Of a DNA stretch of 64,000 nucleotides, positions 51,218-61,285 are shown in pieces; the stretch's first letter is position 1; each line of letters begins with the position of its first letter. Source of the DNA: Anaerolineales bacterium UBA2200 (GTDB taxonomy: Bacteria > Chloroflexota > Anaerolineae > UBA2200). The stretch covers positions 124,001-188,000 of the forward strand of contig DCVA01000042.1 of the NCBI GenBank assembly GCA_002327925.1, in the 5' to 3' direction. The position numbers and the translations under genes were made by a program. The notes under the pieces are model-generated. The model did not search any database, was not told the origin of the DNA, and saw only the letters and a program-made list of their open reading frames with translations.

Positions 51218-53770
51218 ATGATGATGAGTTTCGACCGATTCACCGAGCGCGCTCAGGACGCGGCCGCTCGCGCCTACGAGATCATGCAACGCTACAAGCA
51301 CGGACAGCTGGACACTGAGCACATCCTGCTGGCCCTGCTCGAGCAGCCCAAGGGAGTGATTCCCGAGATCCTCGAGCGGCTTGGTGTCGATATGGAGCCG
51401 ATCAAGACGCGCCTGGACAACATCCTGCGCTCCAGTCCGAGGATGATGCAGTCCTTCACCCCGGCGACAGGAGCGATGCAGGTATACATCACTCCTCGGG
51501 TCAAGAGGTTGCTGGACGCGGCCACAGAGGAGGGCAAGGCGCTGAAGGATGAGTACGTCTCCACCGAGCACATCTTTCTGGCCATGCTCTCTGAGCGCGA
51601 TGGTCCGGCAGCGAGACTCTTGAGTGACAACGGAATAACACACGACAAGGTGGCCAATCTGCTGCCGGACATTCGTGGTGGTCAGCGTGTAACCAGCCCC
51701 GAGGCGGAGAGTCGTTATCGCACTCTGGAAAAGTTCAGCCGCGACCTGACCCAGCTGGCCCGGGAGGGCAAGCTTGACCCGGTCGTCGGCAGGGATAGCG
51801 AGATCCTGCGTGTGGTGCAGGTACTGTGTCGTCGCACCAAGAACAACCCGGTGTTGATCGGCGAGGCAGGGGTTGGCAAGACCGCCATCGTTGAGGGATT
51901 GGCACAGAAGATCCGATCCGGCGACGTGCCGGAACTGCTGATGAACAAGCGTCTCGTGTCGCTCGACCTCGGCGCGATGGTCGCAGGCACCCGCTTTCGC
52001 GGCGAGTTCGAGGAGCGAGTCAAGGCCGCCCTGGACGAAATCAAAGGAGCCAAAGGGGAGATCATCCTCTTTATCGATGAGCTGCACAATGTGGTCGGCG
52101 CAGGAGCCGCCCAGGGCGCAATCGACGCCTCCAGCATGCTCAAGCCAGCTCTGGCTCGGGGCGAGCTGCATTGCATCGGAGCCACGACTCTGGACGAATA
52201 TCACCAGCACGTGGAGAAGGACTCGGCTCTGGAGCGGCGATTCGCCCCCATCTTTGTGGACGAGCCAAGCGTCGAAGACACGGTAGCGATGCTCAAGGGA
52301 CTCAGGCCGTGCTATGAGGATCATCACAAGGTCACCATTAGCGATGAAGCCCTCGAATCGGCGGCCCGACTTTCGGATCGCTACGTCAAGGACCGTTTCT
52401 TGCCTGACAAGGCAATCGACCTGATCGATGAGGCAGCGTCCAAACTGCGCATCGACATCTTTAGCCTGCCTGAGGATCTGAAGAAGATGAAGCAGGAGAT
52501 CCATCGACTCCTGGCTGAGGAGGAATCGGCCTGGCAGAATCGGAACTATGAGCAGGCTGCCGTCCACAAGAGTGAGCGCCTCAAACTGGAGGAAGAGTTC
52601 ACCTCCAGGAAGGAAGTCTGGAAGGCGGAACGAGGACTGGAAGAAGTGGTGCACGTGTCGGACGTGGCCGACGTGGTCGCTGGGTGGACCGGGATCCCGG
52701 TGAGCCGCATGCTGGAGACAGAGGCCAACAAGCTGCTGCAAATGGAGGAGCGCCTGCACGAGCGCATCATCAGCCAGGACGCAGCCGTATCGGCGGTATC
52801 TGACGCCGTCCGGCGGGCTCGCTCCGGTTTGAAGGATCCGCGCCGGCCTGTGGGCAGTTTCATCTTCCTCGGTCCTACGGGAGTGGGCAAGACGGAACTG
52901 GCAAAGGCGCTGGCCGAGTTCCTCTTTGACGACGAGGATGCACTCTTGCGTGTCGATATGAGCGAGTACCAGGAACGACACACGGTCTCGCGCCTGGTGG
53001 GAGCTCCGCCCGGCTACGTGGGCTACGAAGAGGGCGGGCAATTGACTGAGGCAGTGCGCCGTCGCCCCTATCAGGTGATCCTGTTCGACGAAGTTGAGAA
53101 GGCGCACCCGGATGTTTGGAACGCGCTTCTGCAGATCCTTGAAGACGGCCGGCTTACCGATGGACAGGGAAACGCGGTCGACTTTAGGAACTGCGTCATC
53201 ATCATGACTTCCAACCTGGGAACACAATACACGGCCAAGGGCGGGGCGTTGGGCTTCCGCACACCGGGAGAGCCACCCGAGAAGGAACAGATGCGCGCGG
53301 AAATCGAGACGGCGCTGAAGGCAGCATTCCGCCCCGAGTTTCTCAACCGCATTGACGAAGTGATCGTGTTCGAGCGTCTCAGCAGGGACGACGTCAAGAA
53401 GATCGTTGATCTTCAGATGGGAGACATAGCCTGCCGCATGCGAGAGCAGGGGCTGGAGATTTCTCTGACTGAGAAAGCCCGCGATTGGCTGGCGGAGAAA
53501 GGGTATGATCCCGCCTTTGGGGCCCGACCGTTGCGTCGCGCCCTGCAGCGGCTGGTGGAGAGCCCGCTCTCCAAGAAGCTGATCCGCAGAGAGGTCAATG
53601 CAGGTACACGGCTGGTGATCGACGTTGAGGCGGATGCGCTGGTCTTTAACGAGGTAACCTCGGACCACGCTAGCACAGGTCAGCCTGTCAGTACCACGAT
53701 ACTGGAGTCAGGTACTGGCTCCGACAGCTCGGAGTGTGCAAAAGGTCAGCCGGCAGAAGTCGCGGCCTAG
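51218..53770 (+). CDS. clpC: ATP-dependent Clp protease ATPase subunit ClpC
   Basis: A second Hsp100 protein, 850 residues. Two Clp N repeats, AAA-1 (GEAGVGKTA near 215), a short UVR-type middle domain (about 420-460, [38 protein letters not shown]) instead of the long ClpB coiled coil, and AAA-2 (GPTGVGKTE near 552). These mark ClpC rather than ClpB. It would feed substrates to ClpP, which is not in the window. It starts at ATG 51218 (GAAAGGG upstream), 78 bases after clpB. Confidence 0.93.
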   Translation: MMMSFDRFTERAQDAAARAYEIMQRYKHGQLDTEHILLALLEQPKGVIPEILERLGVDMEPIKTRLDNILRSSPRMMQSFTPATGAMQVYITPRVKRLLDAATEEGKALKDEYVSTEHIFLAMLSERDGPAARLLSDNGITHDKVANLLPDIRGGQRVTSPEAESRYRTLEKFSRDLTQLAREGKLDPVVGRDSEILRVVQVLCRRTKNNPVLIGEAGVGKTAIVEGLAQKIRSGDVPELLMNKRLVSLDLGAMVAGTRFRGEFEERVKAALDEIKGAKGEIILFIDELHNVVGAGAAQGAIDASSMLKPALARGELHCIGATTLDEYHQHVEKDSALERRFAPIFVDEPSVEDTVAMLKGLRPCYEDHHKVTISDEALESAARLSDRYVKDRFLPDKAIDLIDEAASKLRIDIFSLPEDLKKMKQEIHRLLAEEESAWQNRNYEQAAVHKSERLKLEEEFTSRKEVWKAERGLEEVVHVSDVADVVAGWTGIPVSRMLETEANKLLQMEERLHERIISQDAAVSAVSDAVRRARSGLKDPRRPVGSFIFLGPTGVGKTELAKALAEFLFDDEDALLRVDMSEYQERHTVSRLVGAPPGYVGYEEGGQLTEAVRRRPYQVILFDEVEKAHPDVWNALLQILEDGRLTDGQGNAVDFRNCVIIMTSNLGTQYTAKGGALGFRTPGEPPEKEQMRAEIETALKAAFRPEFLNRIDEVIVFERLSRDDVKKIVDLQMGDIACRMREQGLEISLTEKARDWLAEKGYDPAFGARPLRRALQRLVESPLSKKLIRREVNAGTRLVIDVEADALVFNEVTSDHASTGQPVSTTILESGTGSDSSECAKGQPAEVAA

Positions 53771-53785
53771 ACGGGTACAATCAAA

Positions 53786-53817
53786 CCGCCGGCCCCCAGA
53801 GGGGCCGGCGGCTTTCT
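53786..53817 (+). terminator. Terminator of the heat-shock operon
   Basis: CCGCCGGCCCC at 53786-53796 pairs with GGGGCCGGCGG at 53801-53811 (four-base loop), followed by a pyrimidine-rich CTTTCTCTC. It separates clpC from the convergent kinase gene. Confidence 0.75.
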
Positions 53818-53823
53818 CTCTGA

Positions 53824-54753
53824 CTAGATCACGAGCTGATCGTAGAGTCTCTCGAGGCTCATATCGGGGCACACGGTCTCAGGGCAGCGCAGAGTGAGGG
53901 TGGCGGCGGAGACACCGAGCCGCATCGCCTCGTCCAGAGGCAGGCCGTTTACCAGGCCATACACAACGGCGGCAGTCAGAGCGTCGCCCGCGCCGGTATA
54001 GTCCACAACCTCACAGCGGATGGCTGGGATGTAACCACTTCCTCGTGAGCTGGCGTAGCAGAGGCCCTCTTCACCCAGAGTGATCACTGCCAGCCCTACG
54101 CCGAGGGCCACCAGCTCCTGCGCCGCTGCGGTCGCCTCGGCACGACCCTTCACGACGCGGCCCAGAAGCAGTCCTGCCTCGGTCTCGTTGGGAGTGAGGA
54201 TCGCCAGGTCACCCAGGTGTTTCTTCAGGCGGGGGGCTAGCGTGGCCGATGTAGGGTCGATCGCCACAGGGATATTGTTGCGACGCGCAGCACGGATGGC
54301 CGCAGCGAGCACGGGGGGCGCGAGGTTTGCGTCGAGGGCCAGCACAGTGGCGTCGCGAAAGAGCTGACTGTGGCTCTGAATCAGCGCAGGAGTGATGGAG
54401 TCCAGAATGCCCATCTCGTCCACGGCGAAGGTCTTGCTGCCTCGCTCATCGAGAATGGCCATGTAGGCGGCAGAGTGCTCGCCAACCACTGCCACGTGAG
54501 TTACGTCCACGCCAGAGCTGGCGGTGCGCTCCAGGATTGTCTTGCCAAAGCTATCGTTTCCAACGGCAGAGATGAGCACGACAGATTGGCCCAGGCGGGC
54601 AAGATTCTCGGCCACATTGCGGGCGACCCCGCCGAAGCTGACTTTGATGGCACCGGGGACGGAGCTTCCCAGCTGCAGACCCTTCTGGGCTCGTCCCTTT
54701 ACGTCGACAGTCGCTGCTCCGATTACCAGAATGTGGGAGCCTTGCGTGCTCAT
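53824..54753 (-). CDS. PfkB-family carbohydrate kinase (pseudouridine kinase-like)
   Basis: A 309-residue ribokinase-fold kinase. HILVIGAATVDVKGRA and VPGAIKVSFGGVARNVAENLARLG resemble PsuK, which phosphorylates pseudouridine. VAIDPTSATLAPRLKKHLGDLAILTPNETEAGLLLG and the catalytic DYTGAGDALTAAVVYGLV complete the family. No pseudouridine-5'-phosphate glycosidase gene is adjacent, so adenosine, ribose or another sugar remains possible. Confidence 0.87.
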   Translation of the reverse strand: MSTQGSHILVIGAATVDVKGRAQKGLQLGSSVPGAIKVSFGGVARNVAENLARLGQSVVLISAVGNDSFGKTILERTASSGVDVTHVAVVGEHSAAYMAILDERGSKTFAVDEMGILDSITPALIQSHSQLFRDATVLALDANLAPPVLAAAIRAARRNNIPVAIDPTSATLAPRLKKHLGDLAILTPNETEAGLLLGRVVKGRAEATAAAQELVALGVGLAVITLGEEGLCYASSRGSGYIPAIRCEVVDYTGAGDALTAAVVYGLVNGLPLDEAMRLGVSAATLTLRCPETVCPDMSLERLYDQLVI

Positions 54754-54780
54754 TCGCCCTCCTCGGGGAACTGCAGCAGC

Positions 54781-55152
54781 CTATGACCCCGCCGCAGCCC
54801 GGATGGCAGAGCTGAGCAGGGTTTGCCAGCCGATGCCGTAGGTGAATACAGTGGCAAACTGGACCAGCTCTTCCTTCTCACCGTTCATCTTCTGGGTGTC
54901 TATGGCGCCCGGGAGCAGCACAAGACCGACGATGAAGGCAAAAACGAGTGAGAGCACGTCCGGCCGCCAAGACTGACCTGCCCGGTAGGAGTCCAGGAAG
55001 CTGCTGGCGACGTTACCGAATACGAGCGTTCCATAGAGGGCCAGTTGCCTGCCGATTGGAAGCCGAATGGCGGTTACAGGTGCAGCGTCTTTGGCGGCAA
55101 ACTCGGGGGCACTGAGTCCTAACCGCAGGGGATTGATCAGCCAACCACTCAT
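54781..55152 (-). CDS. Small membrane protein of unknown function
   Basis: 123 residues. Two or three hydrophobic stretches (RQLALYGTLVFGNVASSFLD; VLSLVFAFIVGLVLLPGAID; FATVFTYGIGWQTLLSSAI) separated by short charged loops. AGGAGG is six bases before the ATG at 55150-55152. No family recognised. Co-directional with the kinase gene, 27 bases before it. Confidence 0.7.
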   Translation of the reverse strand: MSGWLINPLRLGLSAPEFAAKDAAPVTAIRLPIGRQLALYGTLVFGNVASSFLDSYRAGQSWRPDVLSLVFAFIVGLVLLPGAIDTQKMNGEKEELVQFATVFTYGIGWQTLLSSAIRAAAGS

Positions 55153-55277
55153 ATCTGACCTCCTGTCAAGTCCTGGCTCCAAGTATACACCCTCGGGGAG
55201 GCGATGGCCAAAAGCCCTCAGCGACCCGGCCGCGCCGATAGGGGGTGCCTGGTTGACCCCGGAGCCAGGAGCACCCG

Positions 55278-57116
55278 TCAGAGTCGCTCCTTGACCCTTT
55301 CAGCCGCCTCACGCGTCATTCCGGTCACGCTGGCCAGTTCCTCAATGGACGCCTGGCGGATGGCTTCCAGGGAGCGGAAGCGCTTCAGCAGCCCGGTGCG
55401 GCGCTTGTCACCGATTCCCGGGATCTCGTCCAGTCTGGACCTCAGCCCGGCTTTGGTGCGCAGTTTCCGGTGGTATCCAATGGCGAAGCGGTGTGCCTCG
55501 TCCCTCACGCGCTGGAGCAGGTAGAGTCCCTCCGAGTCGCGCGGGATGGGCAGCGGGTCGGGACGTCCTGGGGCAAAGACCTCCTCCTGCTGCTTGGCCA
55601 GGCCAATGGCCGGGATGCCTGCGACGCCCAGCTCTGCCATCGCCTCAAGCGCGGCATTCAGCTGCCCCTTGCCGCCATCGACGATGAGCAGGTCGGGCAA
55701 TATGCCCCAGCCTCCTGCTTCCGGATCGGCTGGTTGCTGCTCCTGCCCCGCTCGCTTGAATCGACGCCGAAGCACTTCCTGCAGCATGGCATAGTCGTCG
55801 GCCCCGGCAACGCTCTTGATCTGGAACCGTCGGTACTCACTCTTGCGGGCAACCCCCTTGACAAAGACGACCATGCTGCCGGTCGCGGCTCGACCCTGGA
55901 TGTTGGAGATGTCGTAGCACTCGATACGGGTGGGAGCCATGTCAAGCTTCAGGTACTTCTGCAGGTCGCTTAGCGCAGTGACCTGGCGAGCCTGGTCGGC
56001 GGCCCATTGGGCGCGCAGGTTGGCGAGGGTCTCGGCCGCATTCTCAGCGGCCATTTGCACAAGCTCGCGTCGCTTGCCCCGTTGCGGAACAAGCAAGGCA
56101 ACTTTCGTGCCGCGCTTGCGTCGCAGCCACTCCTCGATCACCATTGCCTCGCCCACTCCGTGTTGCAGCAGGATGGCCGGCGGCACGTAGGCCGCTTCGT
56201 CGTAGAACTGCTTGACAAAGGAGCCCATGATCTCCAGGTCGTTCTCATCCTGCGTGCCTGTGAGTACAAAATACTCACGGCCGATGAGCTTGCCACGCCG
56301 GATGAAGAAGGTCTGTACGCAGGCCTGGCCGTCTTCGCGGGCGAAGGCAATCACGTCCTGGTCGGACTCGGCCGCACTGACGATCTTTTGTTTCTCGATG
56401 ACCTTGTGCAGTGCTTGGATCTGGTCTCGCAGCGTCGCAGCTCGCTCATAGTCCATCTTCCGCGCCGCCTCATCCATGGAGTGCTGCAGGTCCGCGACAA
56501 TGCGTTCCTGCTTTCCTTCGAGGAAGAGAATGATCTGGCTGATCAGGCCGCGGTAATCCTGGCGTGAGACAGCGCCGATGCATGGTGCCGCGCAACGGCC
56601 CAGATGGTGATACAGGCAGGCGCGCTTGTCTTTTCCCGTGATTTCACGCTTGCAGGTCAGATACGGGAACAACTTGCGCAACAGCTCCATGGTCTGGAAC
56701 ACGGCCTTGGAAGAGGTGAAGGGTCCAAAGTAGCGCGCCCCGTCTGGTTGCATATGCCGCACGGTGAAGATGCGAGGATAATCGTCCTGGAGGCTGATCT
56801 TGATGTACGGGTACTGCTTGTCGTCCTTCAGACGTACGTTATAGTGAGGTCGGTGCTTCTTGATGAGGTTGCACTCGAGGATGAGTGCTTCCAACTCTGA
56901 ACCTGTGACGATGAATTCCAGGTCCGCAACGTGTTCCACCAGCCGACGCACTTTCGGAGGGTGGCCGGCGGGGGAGTGGAAGTAGGAGCGGACGCGGTTG
57001 CGCAGGTTGATGGCTTTGCCAACGTAGATCACCTGGCCGTTGGCGTCCTTCATGTAGTAGACGCCCGGCTTTGTGGGCAAAGCGTTCAACCGCTCATTGA
57101 GCTGTGCCTGATCCAT
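55278..57116 (-). CDS. uvrC: Excinuclease ABC subunit C
   Basis: Makes the dual incisions in nucleotide excision repair. 612 residues: a GIY-YIG domain (TKPGVYYMKDANGQVIYVGKA), a UVR motif (SMDEAARKMDYERAATLRDQIQAL), a Cys cluster in ACLYHHLGRCAAPC, the RNase-H-like domain (IECYDISNIQGRAATGSMVVF; LLIVDGGKGQLNAAL with catalytic Asp) and tandem helix-hairpin-helix motifs (LDEIPGIGDKRRTGLLKRF; SVTGMTREAAERV). Start at ATG 57114-57116; a GTG two codons upstream is possible. Confidence 0.95.
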   Translation of the reverse strand: MDQAQLNERLNALPTKPGVYYMKDANGQVIYVGKAINLRNRVRSYFHSPAGHPPKVRRLVEHVADLEFIVTGSELEALILECNLIKKHRPHYNVRLKDDKQYPYIKISLQDDYPRIFTVRHMQPDGARYFGPFTSSKAVFQTMELLRKLFPYLTCKREITGKDKRACLYHHLGRCAAPCIGAVSRQDYRGLISQIILFLEGKQERIVADLQHSMDEAARKMDYERAATLRDQIQALHKVIEKQKIVSAAESDQDVIAFAREDGQACVQTFFIRRGKLIGREYFVLTGTQDENDLEIMGSFVKQFYDEAAYVPPAILLQHGVGEAMVIEEWLRRKRGTKVALLVPQRGKRRELVQMAAENAAETLANLRAQWAADQARQVTALSDLQKYLKLDMAPTRIECYDISNIQGRAATGSMVVFVKGVARKSEYRRFQIKSVAGADDYAMLQEVLRRRFKRAGQEQQPADPEAGGWGILPDLLIVDGGKGQLNAALEAMAELGVAGIPAIGLAKQQEEVFAPGRPDPLPIPRDSEGLYLLQRVRDEAHRFAIGYHRKLRTKAGLRSRLDEIPGIGDKRRTGLLKRFRSLEAIRQASIEELASVTGMTREAAERVKERL

Positions 57117-57131
57117 GATCACAGTCCGAGG

Positions 57132-57692
57132 CTAGAACGTGGCCTCAGTACGCCTCAGCCGTGTCACGAGAAACCAGATGCCGAGCACGATGAACACCAG
57201 GGCCAGCAGGGGCGTGAGTATGGACACCAGGGAAACGGTCCCCGAAACCACGTCCTCGGCAGTGCTCACTGCCGGGTCTCCCACGCCAGCCGTTACGGCA
57301 GTGATGATCGGTCGGGCAACGGTCTTGGCGGCGTGCACTGTTCCCGCAACCAGCAGGCCACACAGCAGGGCAAGGGCCGGGTGGATGTCCGTGATCACCC
57401 TGGTGCTTGCGGCAAAGAGGATGGCTCCGGCCACGGGTCGCGCCACAGACTGAGCCAAGTTGTATACTGTGTCAACGGCCGGGATCTTGTCGGCTACGAC
57501 CTCCACCAGTGCCAGAGCCGCCAGAGCTCCAATGACCCAGCCGTTCGTCAACGTGTCGTAGGGGGCGTTCAGGCGAATCAGGTCCGTGAAGCGGGCCATC
57601 AAGGCCACGATCAGCAGGGGAATGTAGGCATTCAGACCTGCGGATACAGACAGACCAAAACCGGTCAGGATGTTGGAGAGTATCTCAACCAT
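57132..57692 (-). CDS. DUF4126 membrane protein
   Basis: 186 residues, mostly hydrophobic, with about five helices. GFGLSVSAGLNAYIPLLIVALMARF is the DUF4126 signature, followed by GWVIGALAALALVEVVADKIPAVDTVYNLAQSVARPVAGAILFAAS and a C-terminal helix (LVSILTPLLALVFIVLGIWFLV). Function unknown. 15 bases before uvrC on the same strand. A TATAAT on this strand (complement of 57740-57745) may be its -10. Confidence 0.82.
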   Translation of the reverse strand: MVEILSNILTGFGLSVSAGLNAYIPLLIVALMARFTDLIRLNAPYDTLTNGWVIGALAALALVEVVADKIPAVDTVYNLAQSVARPVAGAILFAASTRVITDIHPALALLCGLLVAGTVHAAKTVARPIITAVTAGVGDPAVSTAEDVVSGTVSLVSILTPLLALVFIVLGIWFLVTRLRRTEATF

Positions 57693-57760
57693 CTTTCCGT
57701 TCCTTCCTCCGAACAGGGTCGGTGGATTACATCTGGGAGATTATACCACCAGGGAGTGTT

Positions 57761-57790
57761 TTGGGGAAAGGTCGCGCATGGGGCTATAAT
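57761..57790 (+). promoter_or_regulatory. Promoter of xpt-guaA
   Basis: TATAAT at 57785-57790 with TTGGGG at 57761-57766 (18-base spacer). The short leader leaves no room for a purine riboswitch. Confidence 0.5.
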
Positions 57791-57822
57791 CATCATTCAT
57801 CAAGTGGAGGCGGGGGCGACCA

Positions 57823-58395
57823 ATGCTCGAGCTAAGAGATCGAATCGCACGGGAAGGTCAGAACCTGGGGCGCGGGATCCTCAAGGTGGACAGCTTCATC
57901 AATCATCAAGTCGACGCACGGCTGATGATGGACGTGGGCGAGGAGTTGGGGAGACGCTTCGCGGCCGCCAGACCGACCAAAGTGCTCACGGCGGAGATCT
58001 CTGGAATCGCCCCGGCGCTGACCACGGCCCTCGCCCTGGGCGTGCCAGTTGTCTATGCGCGCAAGACCAAGCCCATTACGATGCCCGAGCAGGTCTTTCG
58101 CGACTCGGCTCCATCGCACACGAAGGGGCACCTGGTGGAGCTGCTGGTCTCCCCGGAGGTGCTCGGCAGTGCCGACCGGGTGCTGATCGTGGACGACTTT
58201 CTGGCCACCGGCCAGACCATCGCGGCACTGGCCAGGATTGTGGCACAGAGCGGCGCAGGTCTGGTAGGAGTGGGCACGGTGATCGAAAAGACTTTCGAAG
58301 GGGGACGTGAGCTGCTGGCCGGGCAGTACTCTGTCCCTGTCGAGTCCCTGGTCATCATTCGTGACATGAGCGAAGGTCGGATCGTTTTTGGCTGA
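57823..58395 (+). CDS. xpt: Xanthine phosphoribosyltransferase
   Basis: Converts xanthine and PRPP to XMP, the substrate of the next gene's enzyme. 190 residues, the Xpt layout: [63 protein letters not shown]-binding [13 protein letters not shown] and [21 protein letters not shown] lies about 12 bases before the ATG. Confidence 0.92.
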   Translation: MLELRDRIAREGQNLGRGILKVDSFINHQVDARLMMDVGEELGRRFAAARPTKVLTAEISGIAPALTTALALGVPVVYARKTKPITMPEQVFRDSAPSHTKGHLVELLVSPEVLGSADRVLIVDDFLATGQTIAALARIVAQSGAGLVGVGTVIEKTFEGGRELLAGQYSVPVESLVIIRDMSEGRIVFG

Positions 58396-58411
58396 TCTCC
58401 CGGGAGGCGGG

Positions 58412-60025
58412 GTGGGCAAACATCGCCCTGAAGAAACACACAATCCCAGACCCATCGATGCCGAAGAGACAGTCGCCATCCTCGATTTCGGTTCGCAGTA
58501 CAGCCAGCTGATCGCTCGACGAGTTCGTGAGTGCGGGGTGTTCTGCAGACTGTTTCGCCACGATGCGACCGTCGAAGAGCTGCGTTCCATCTCACCGGTC
58601 GGGCTGATCCTGTCCGGTGGCCCTTCCAGCGTCTATGCCCTGGGCGCTCCCCGACTGCCGGTTCATATCCCGGAGTGGGATGTTCCCGTTCTGGGCATTT
58701 GCTATGGTATGCAACTGCTCGCACAGCAGCTCGGGGGTCAGGTGCTGGCATCCGACCGCCGGGAGTACGGACCGGCGGAGTTGATTGTGTGCGGCCCCCC
58801 GGATGCGCTGTTCGCTGGTTTGCCGGAGCGGCTCAAGGTATGGATGAGCCACGGCGACCGGGTTCAGACCCTGCCTTCTGGATTTCGACACATTGCGAGT
58901 ACCCAGAGCGCCCCCTTTGCCGCGTGTGCCGATACACAGCGCCGCATCTACGGCCTGCAGTTCCACCCGGAAGTCGTCCAGACTCCGCTGGGCGGGGAGA
59001 TTTTGCGCAATTTCCTGTATCGCATCTGTGGGTGCCACGGGACCTGGCGGCCAGAGGCCTTTGTTGCCCGCGCCGTGGCGGAGATACGGAGTCAGGTAGG
59101 TGACCGGCACGCAATCTGCGCCCTTTCCGGAGGCGTGGACTCCATGGTTGCAGCCACGCTCGTACAACGGGCCATCGGCGACCGCCTGACTTGTGTCTTT
59201 GTCGATCATGGCCTGCTTCGCCTGGACGAGGCCAGGCGCTGCTTGGCCCTGTTCGAAACGCTGGGACTGAGCGTGGTCCCGATTGACGCGTCGGTCCGCT
59301 TCCTTCAGGCACTGCGTGGGGTTGTGGATCCGGAGGAGAAGCGACGCATCATCGGCCGGGAGTTTGTTCGTGTGTTCGAGGCCGAAGCCCGGCGCATGGA
59401 AGACGCCGCGGCCCCCGAAGGCGGACCGCGATTCCCCTTCCTTGTTCAGGGGACCCTCTACCCCGATGTCATCGAGAGCAACGCCGCCGATACTCAGGCC
59501 GCTGCCCGCATCAAGACGCACCACAACGTCGGCGGCCTACCGGACGACATGAAGCTGAAACTCGTCGAACCACTACGTTACCTGTTCAAGGACGAGGTGC
59601 GACGAATCGGCATGGAGTTGGGCCTGCCGGACGAGGCGGTCTTTCGCCAGCCTTTTCCCGGCCCCGGGCTGGCGGTCCGCCTGATAGGCGAGGTCACACA
59701 AGAGCGACTGGATGTTCTGCGTGCTGCAGATGCCATAGTGACCGGAGAGGTCGCCGCTGCGGGCCTGTCGAAAGAGGTCTGGCAGTACTTTGCCGTGCTC
59801 ACCCCGGTTCGAAGCGTTGGCGTGATGGGCGATGATCGCTCCTATGCCAACGTTGTCGCGGTGCGAGCGGTTGTCAGCACCGATGGAATGACGGCCGATT
59901 GGGCACGCCTTCCGGCGGATCTACTTGAGAGGATCTCCAGTAGAATCGTCAATGAGGTTCCCGGCGTGAACCGCGTTGTGTACGATATCACCAGCAAACC
60001 GCCGTCGACCATCGAATGGGAGTAA
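58412..60025 (+). CDS. guaA: GMP synthase (glutamine-hydrolysing)
   Basis: Aminates XMP to GMP. A class I glutaminase domain ([20 protein letters not shown]; nucleophile Cys in [13 protein letters not shown]) is followed by the ATP-pyrophosphatase with SGGVDS, and the dimerisation domain ([18 protein letters not shown] ... [18 protein letters not shown]). About 537 residues. GTG at 58412 is chosen because GGGAGG is four bases upstream; an overlapping TTG at 58388 is less likely. In the same unit as xpt, giving a complete xanthine-to-GMP salvage pair. Confidence 0.95.
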   Translation: MGKHRPEETHNPRPIDAEETVAILDFGSQYSQLIARRVRECGVFCRLFRHDATVEELRSISPVGLILSGGPSSVYALGAPRLPVHIPEWDVPVLGICYGMQLLAQQLGGQVLASDRREYGPAELIVCGPPDALFAGLPERLKVWMSHGDRVQTLPSGFRHIASTQSAPFAACADTQRRIYGLQFHPEVVQTPLGGEILRNFLYRICGCHGTWRPEAFVARAVAEIRSQVGDRHAICALSGGVDSMVAATLVQRAIGDRLTCVFVDHGLLRLDEARRCLALFETLGLSVVPIDASVRFLQALRGVVDPEEKRRIIGREFVRVFEAEARRMEDAAAPEGGPRFPFLVQGTLYPDVIESNAADTQAAARIKTHHNVGGLPDDMKLKLVEPLRYLFKDEVRRIGMELGLPDEAVFRQPFPGPGLAVRLIGEVTQERLDVLRAADAIVTGEVAAAGLSKEVWQYFAVLTPVRSVGVMGDDRSYANVVAVRAVVSTDGMTADWARLPADLLERISSRIVNEVPGVNRVVYDITSKPPSTIEWE

Positions 60026-60028
60026 GCT

Positions 60029-61243
60029 GTGATTCGGGTCCTGCATTTCGCTGACCTGCACCTGGGAGTGGAGAACTATGGCCGGATCGATCCGAGCACA
60101 GGCCTGCACTCCCGTTTGCTGGATTTCCTGCGCTCGTTTGATGAGCTTGTTGAATACGCCCTGACAGAGCAGGTTGACCTGGTCCTATTCGCGGGCGATG
60201 CCTACAAGAGCCGCGATCCGACCCCTACTCAGCAGAGGGAATTCGCCTCGCGCATTCACAGGCTGACCTCGGCCGGCATCCCGGTCTTCTTGCTGGCCGG
60301 CAACCATGATCTGCCAGGTGCTTCCGGGCGAGCCAACACGCTGGACATCTTTGCTGCGCTGGAGGTGCCTGGGGTGTGGGTGGGTCGGACTCTGGGCACG
60401 CACATCGTTCCCACTCGCGCTGGCCCTGTTCAGGTGATGGCTGTGCCCTGGCTGACACGCAGTTTCGTGCTGAAGCGTGAGCCGATGCGAGGGCGCTCCC
60501 TGGAGGAGATTGACGAGCTGACCGTCGGCTTGCTGGATCAACTGCTTGTGGACGAGGTGGCCCGGCTTCGGCCGGACCTACCTACAGTCGTTGCCGTTCA
60601 CGGTGCGGTAATGGGGGCAACGTACGGTTCGGAGCGCGGCGTCATGCTGGGGCACGAGCTGCTCCTGCCCCGGGGACTGCTTCGGAACCCGGCCTTTGAC
60701 TATGTGGCTCTCGGTCACATTCACCGTCACCAGAAACTCGAAGGCTTGCCGCTCACTGTGTACAGCGGCAGCCTTGACCGCGTGGACTTCGGCGAAGAGA
60801 CCGAGGCAAAGGGTTTTGTGATCGCCGAAGTACAAAAAGGTGGGGCCAGTTTCGATTTTGTGCCTTTGAAGAGCACACGACGGTTTCTGACTGTGGAGCT
60901 TACTGCTGAAGGAGAGGACCCGACGGCCCAGGTACGGGAGGAACTGTCGAAGCACGACCTTTCTGGCGCAATCGTCAAGCTGGTTATCCACACCAACTCT
61001 GAAAAGAACGCGCTCCTGCGCGATCCCGAAATTCAGGGCGTGATGGAAAGCGCATTCAAGGTGGCGGCCGTGGTCAGGGACGTCAAGAGAGAAACGCGTA
61101 TCCGGCTGGGCGTGGATCAGAACATCGAACAGATGGCCCCGCTTGAAGTGCTGGAGAAGTATCTGCGTCAGGCCAGAGAGATGCCGGAGCACCTCGTGCG
61201 CAGGCTCGTCGAGCTCGCAACGACCATTGTCGGCCCGGAGTGA
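60029..61243 (+). CDS. sbcD: DNA double-strand break nuclease SbcD (Mre11 family)
   Basis: A calcineurin-like metallophosphoesterase of 404 residues. Metal motifs: VLHFADLHLG, VLFAGDAYKSRDPT, LLAGNHDLP, VAVHGAVMG, YVALGHIHRHQ. It works with SbcC to cut hairpin and protein-blocked ends. GTG at 60029 is three bases after the guaA stop. sbcC is absent from the window. Confidence 0.9.
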   Translation: MIRVLHFADLHLGVENYGRIDPSTGLHSRLLDFLRSFDELVEYALTEQVDLVLFAGDAYKSRDPTPTQQREFASRIHRLTSAGIPVFLLAGNHDLPGASGRANTLDIFAALEVPGVWVGRTLGTHIVPTRAGPVQVMAVPWLTRSFVLKREPMRGRSLEEIDELTVGLLDQLLVDEVARLRPDLPTVVAVHGAVMGATYGSERGVMLGHELLLPRGLLRNPAFDYVALGHIHRHQKLEGLPLTVYSGSLDRVDFGEETEAKGFVIAEVQKGGASFDFVPLKSTRRFLTVELTAEGEDPTAQVREELSKHDLSGAIVKLVIHTNSEKNALLRDPEIQGVMESAFKVAAVVRDVKRETRIRLGVDQNIEQMAPLEVLEKYLRQAREMPEHLVRRLVELATTIVGPE

Positions 61244-61285
61244 GCGGGTAACCGGGCACTGTGATTAACCGGAAGGGAGATTCGC

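Noticed and set aside
50636..53668. A 1010-codon open frame on the minus strand
   Set aside because: It lies opposite clpB and clpC, whose motifs are complete. Long antisense frames are expected in G+C-rich genes, and the product has no recognisable domain.
57791..57822. Purine riboswitch upstream of xpt
   Set aside because: Only about 30 bases separate the promoter from the start codon, too short for the aptamer.
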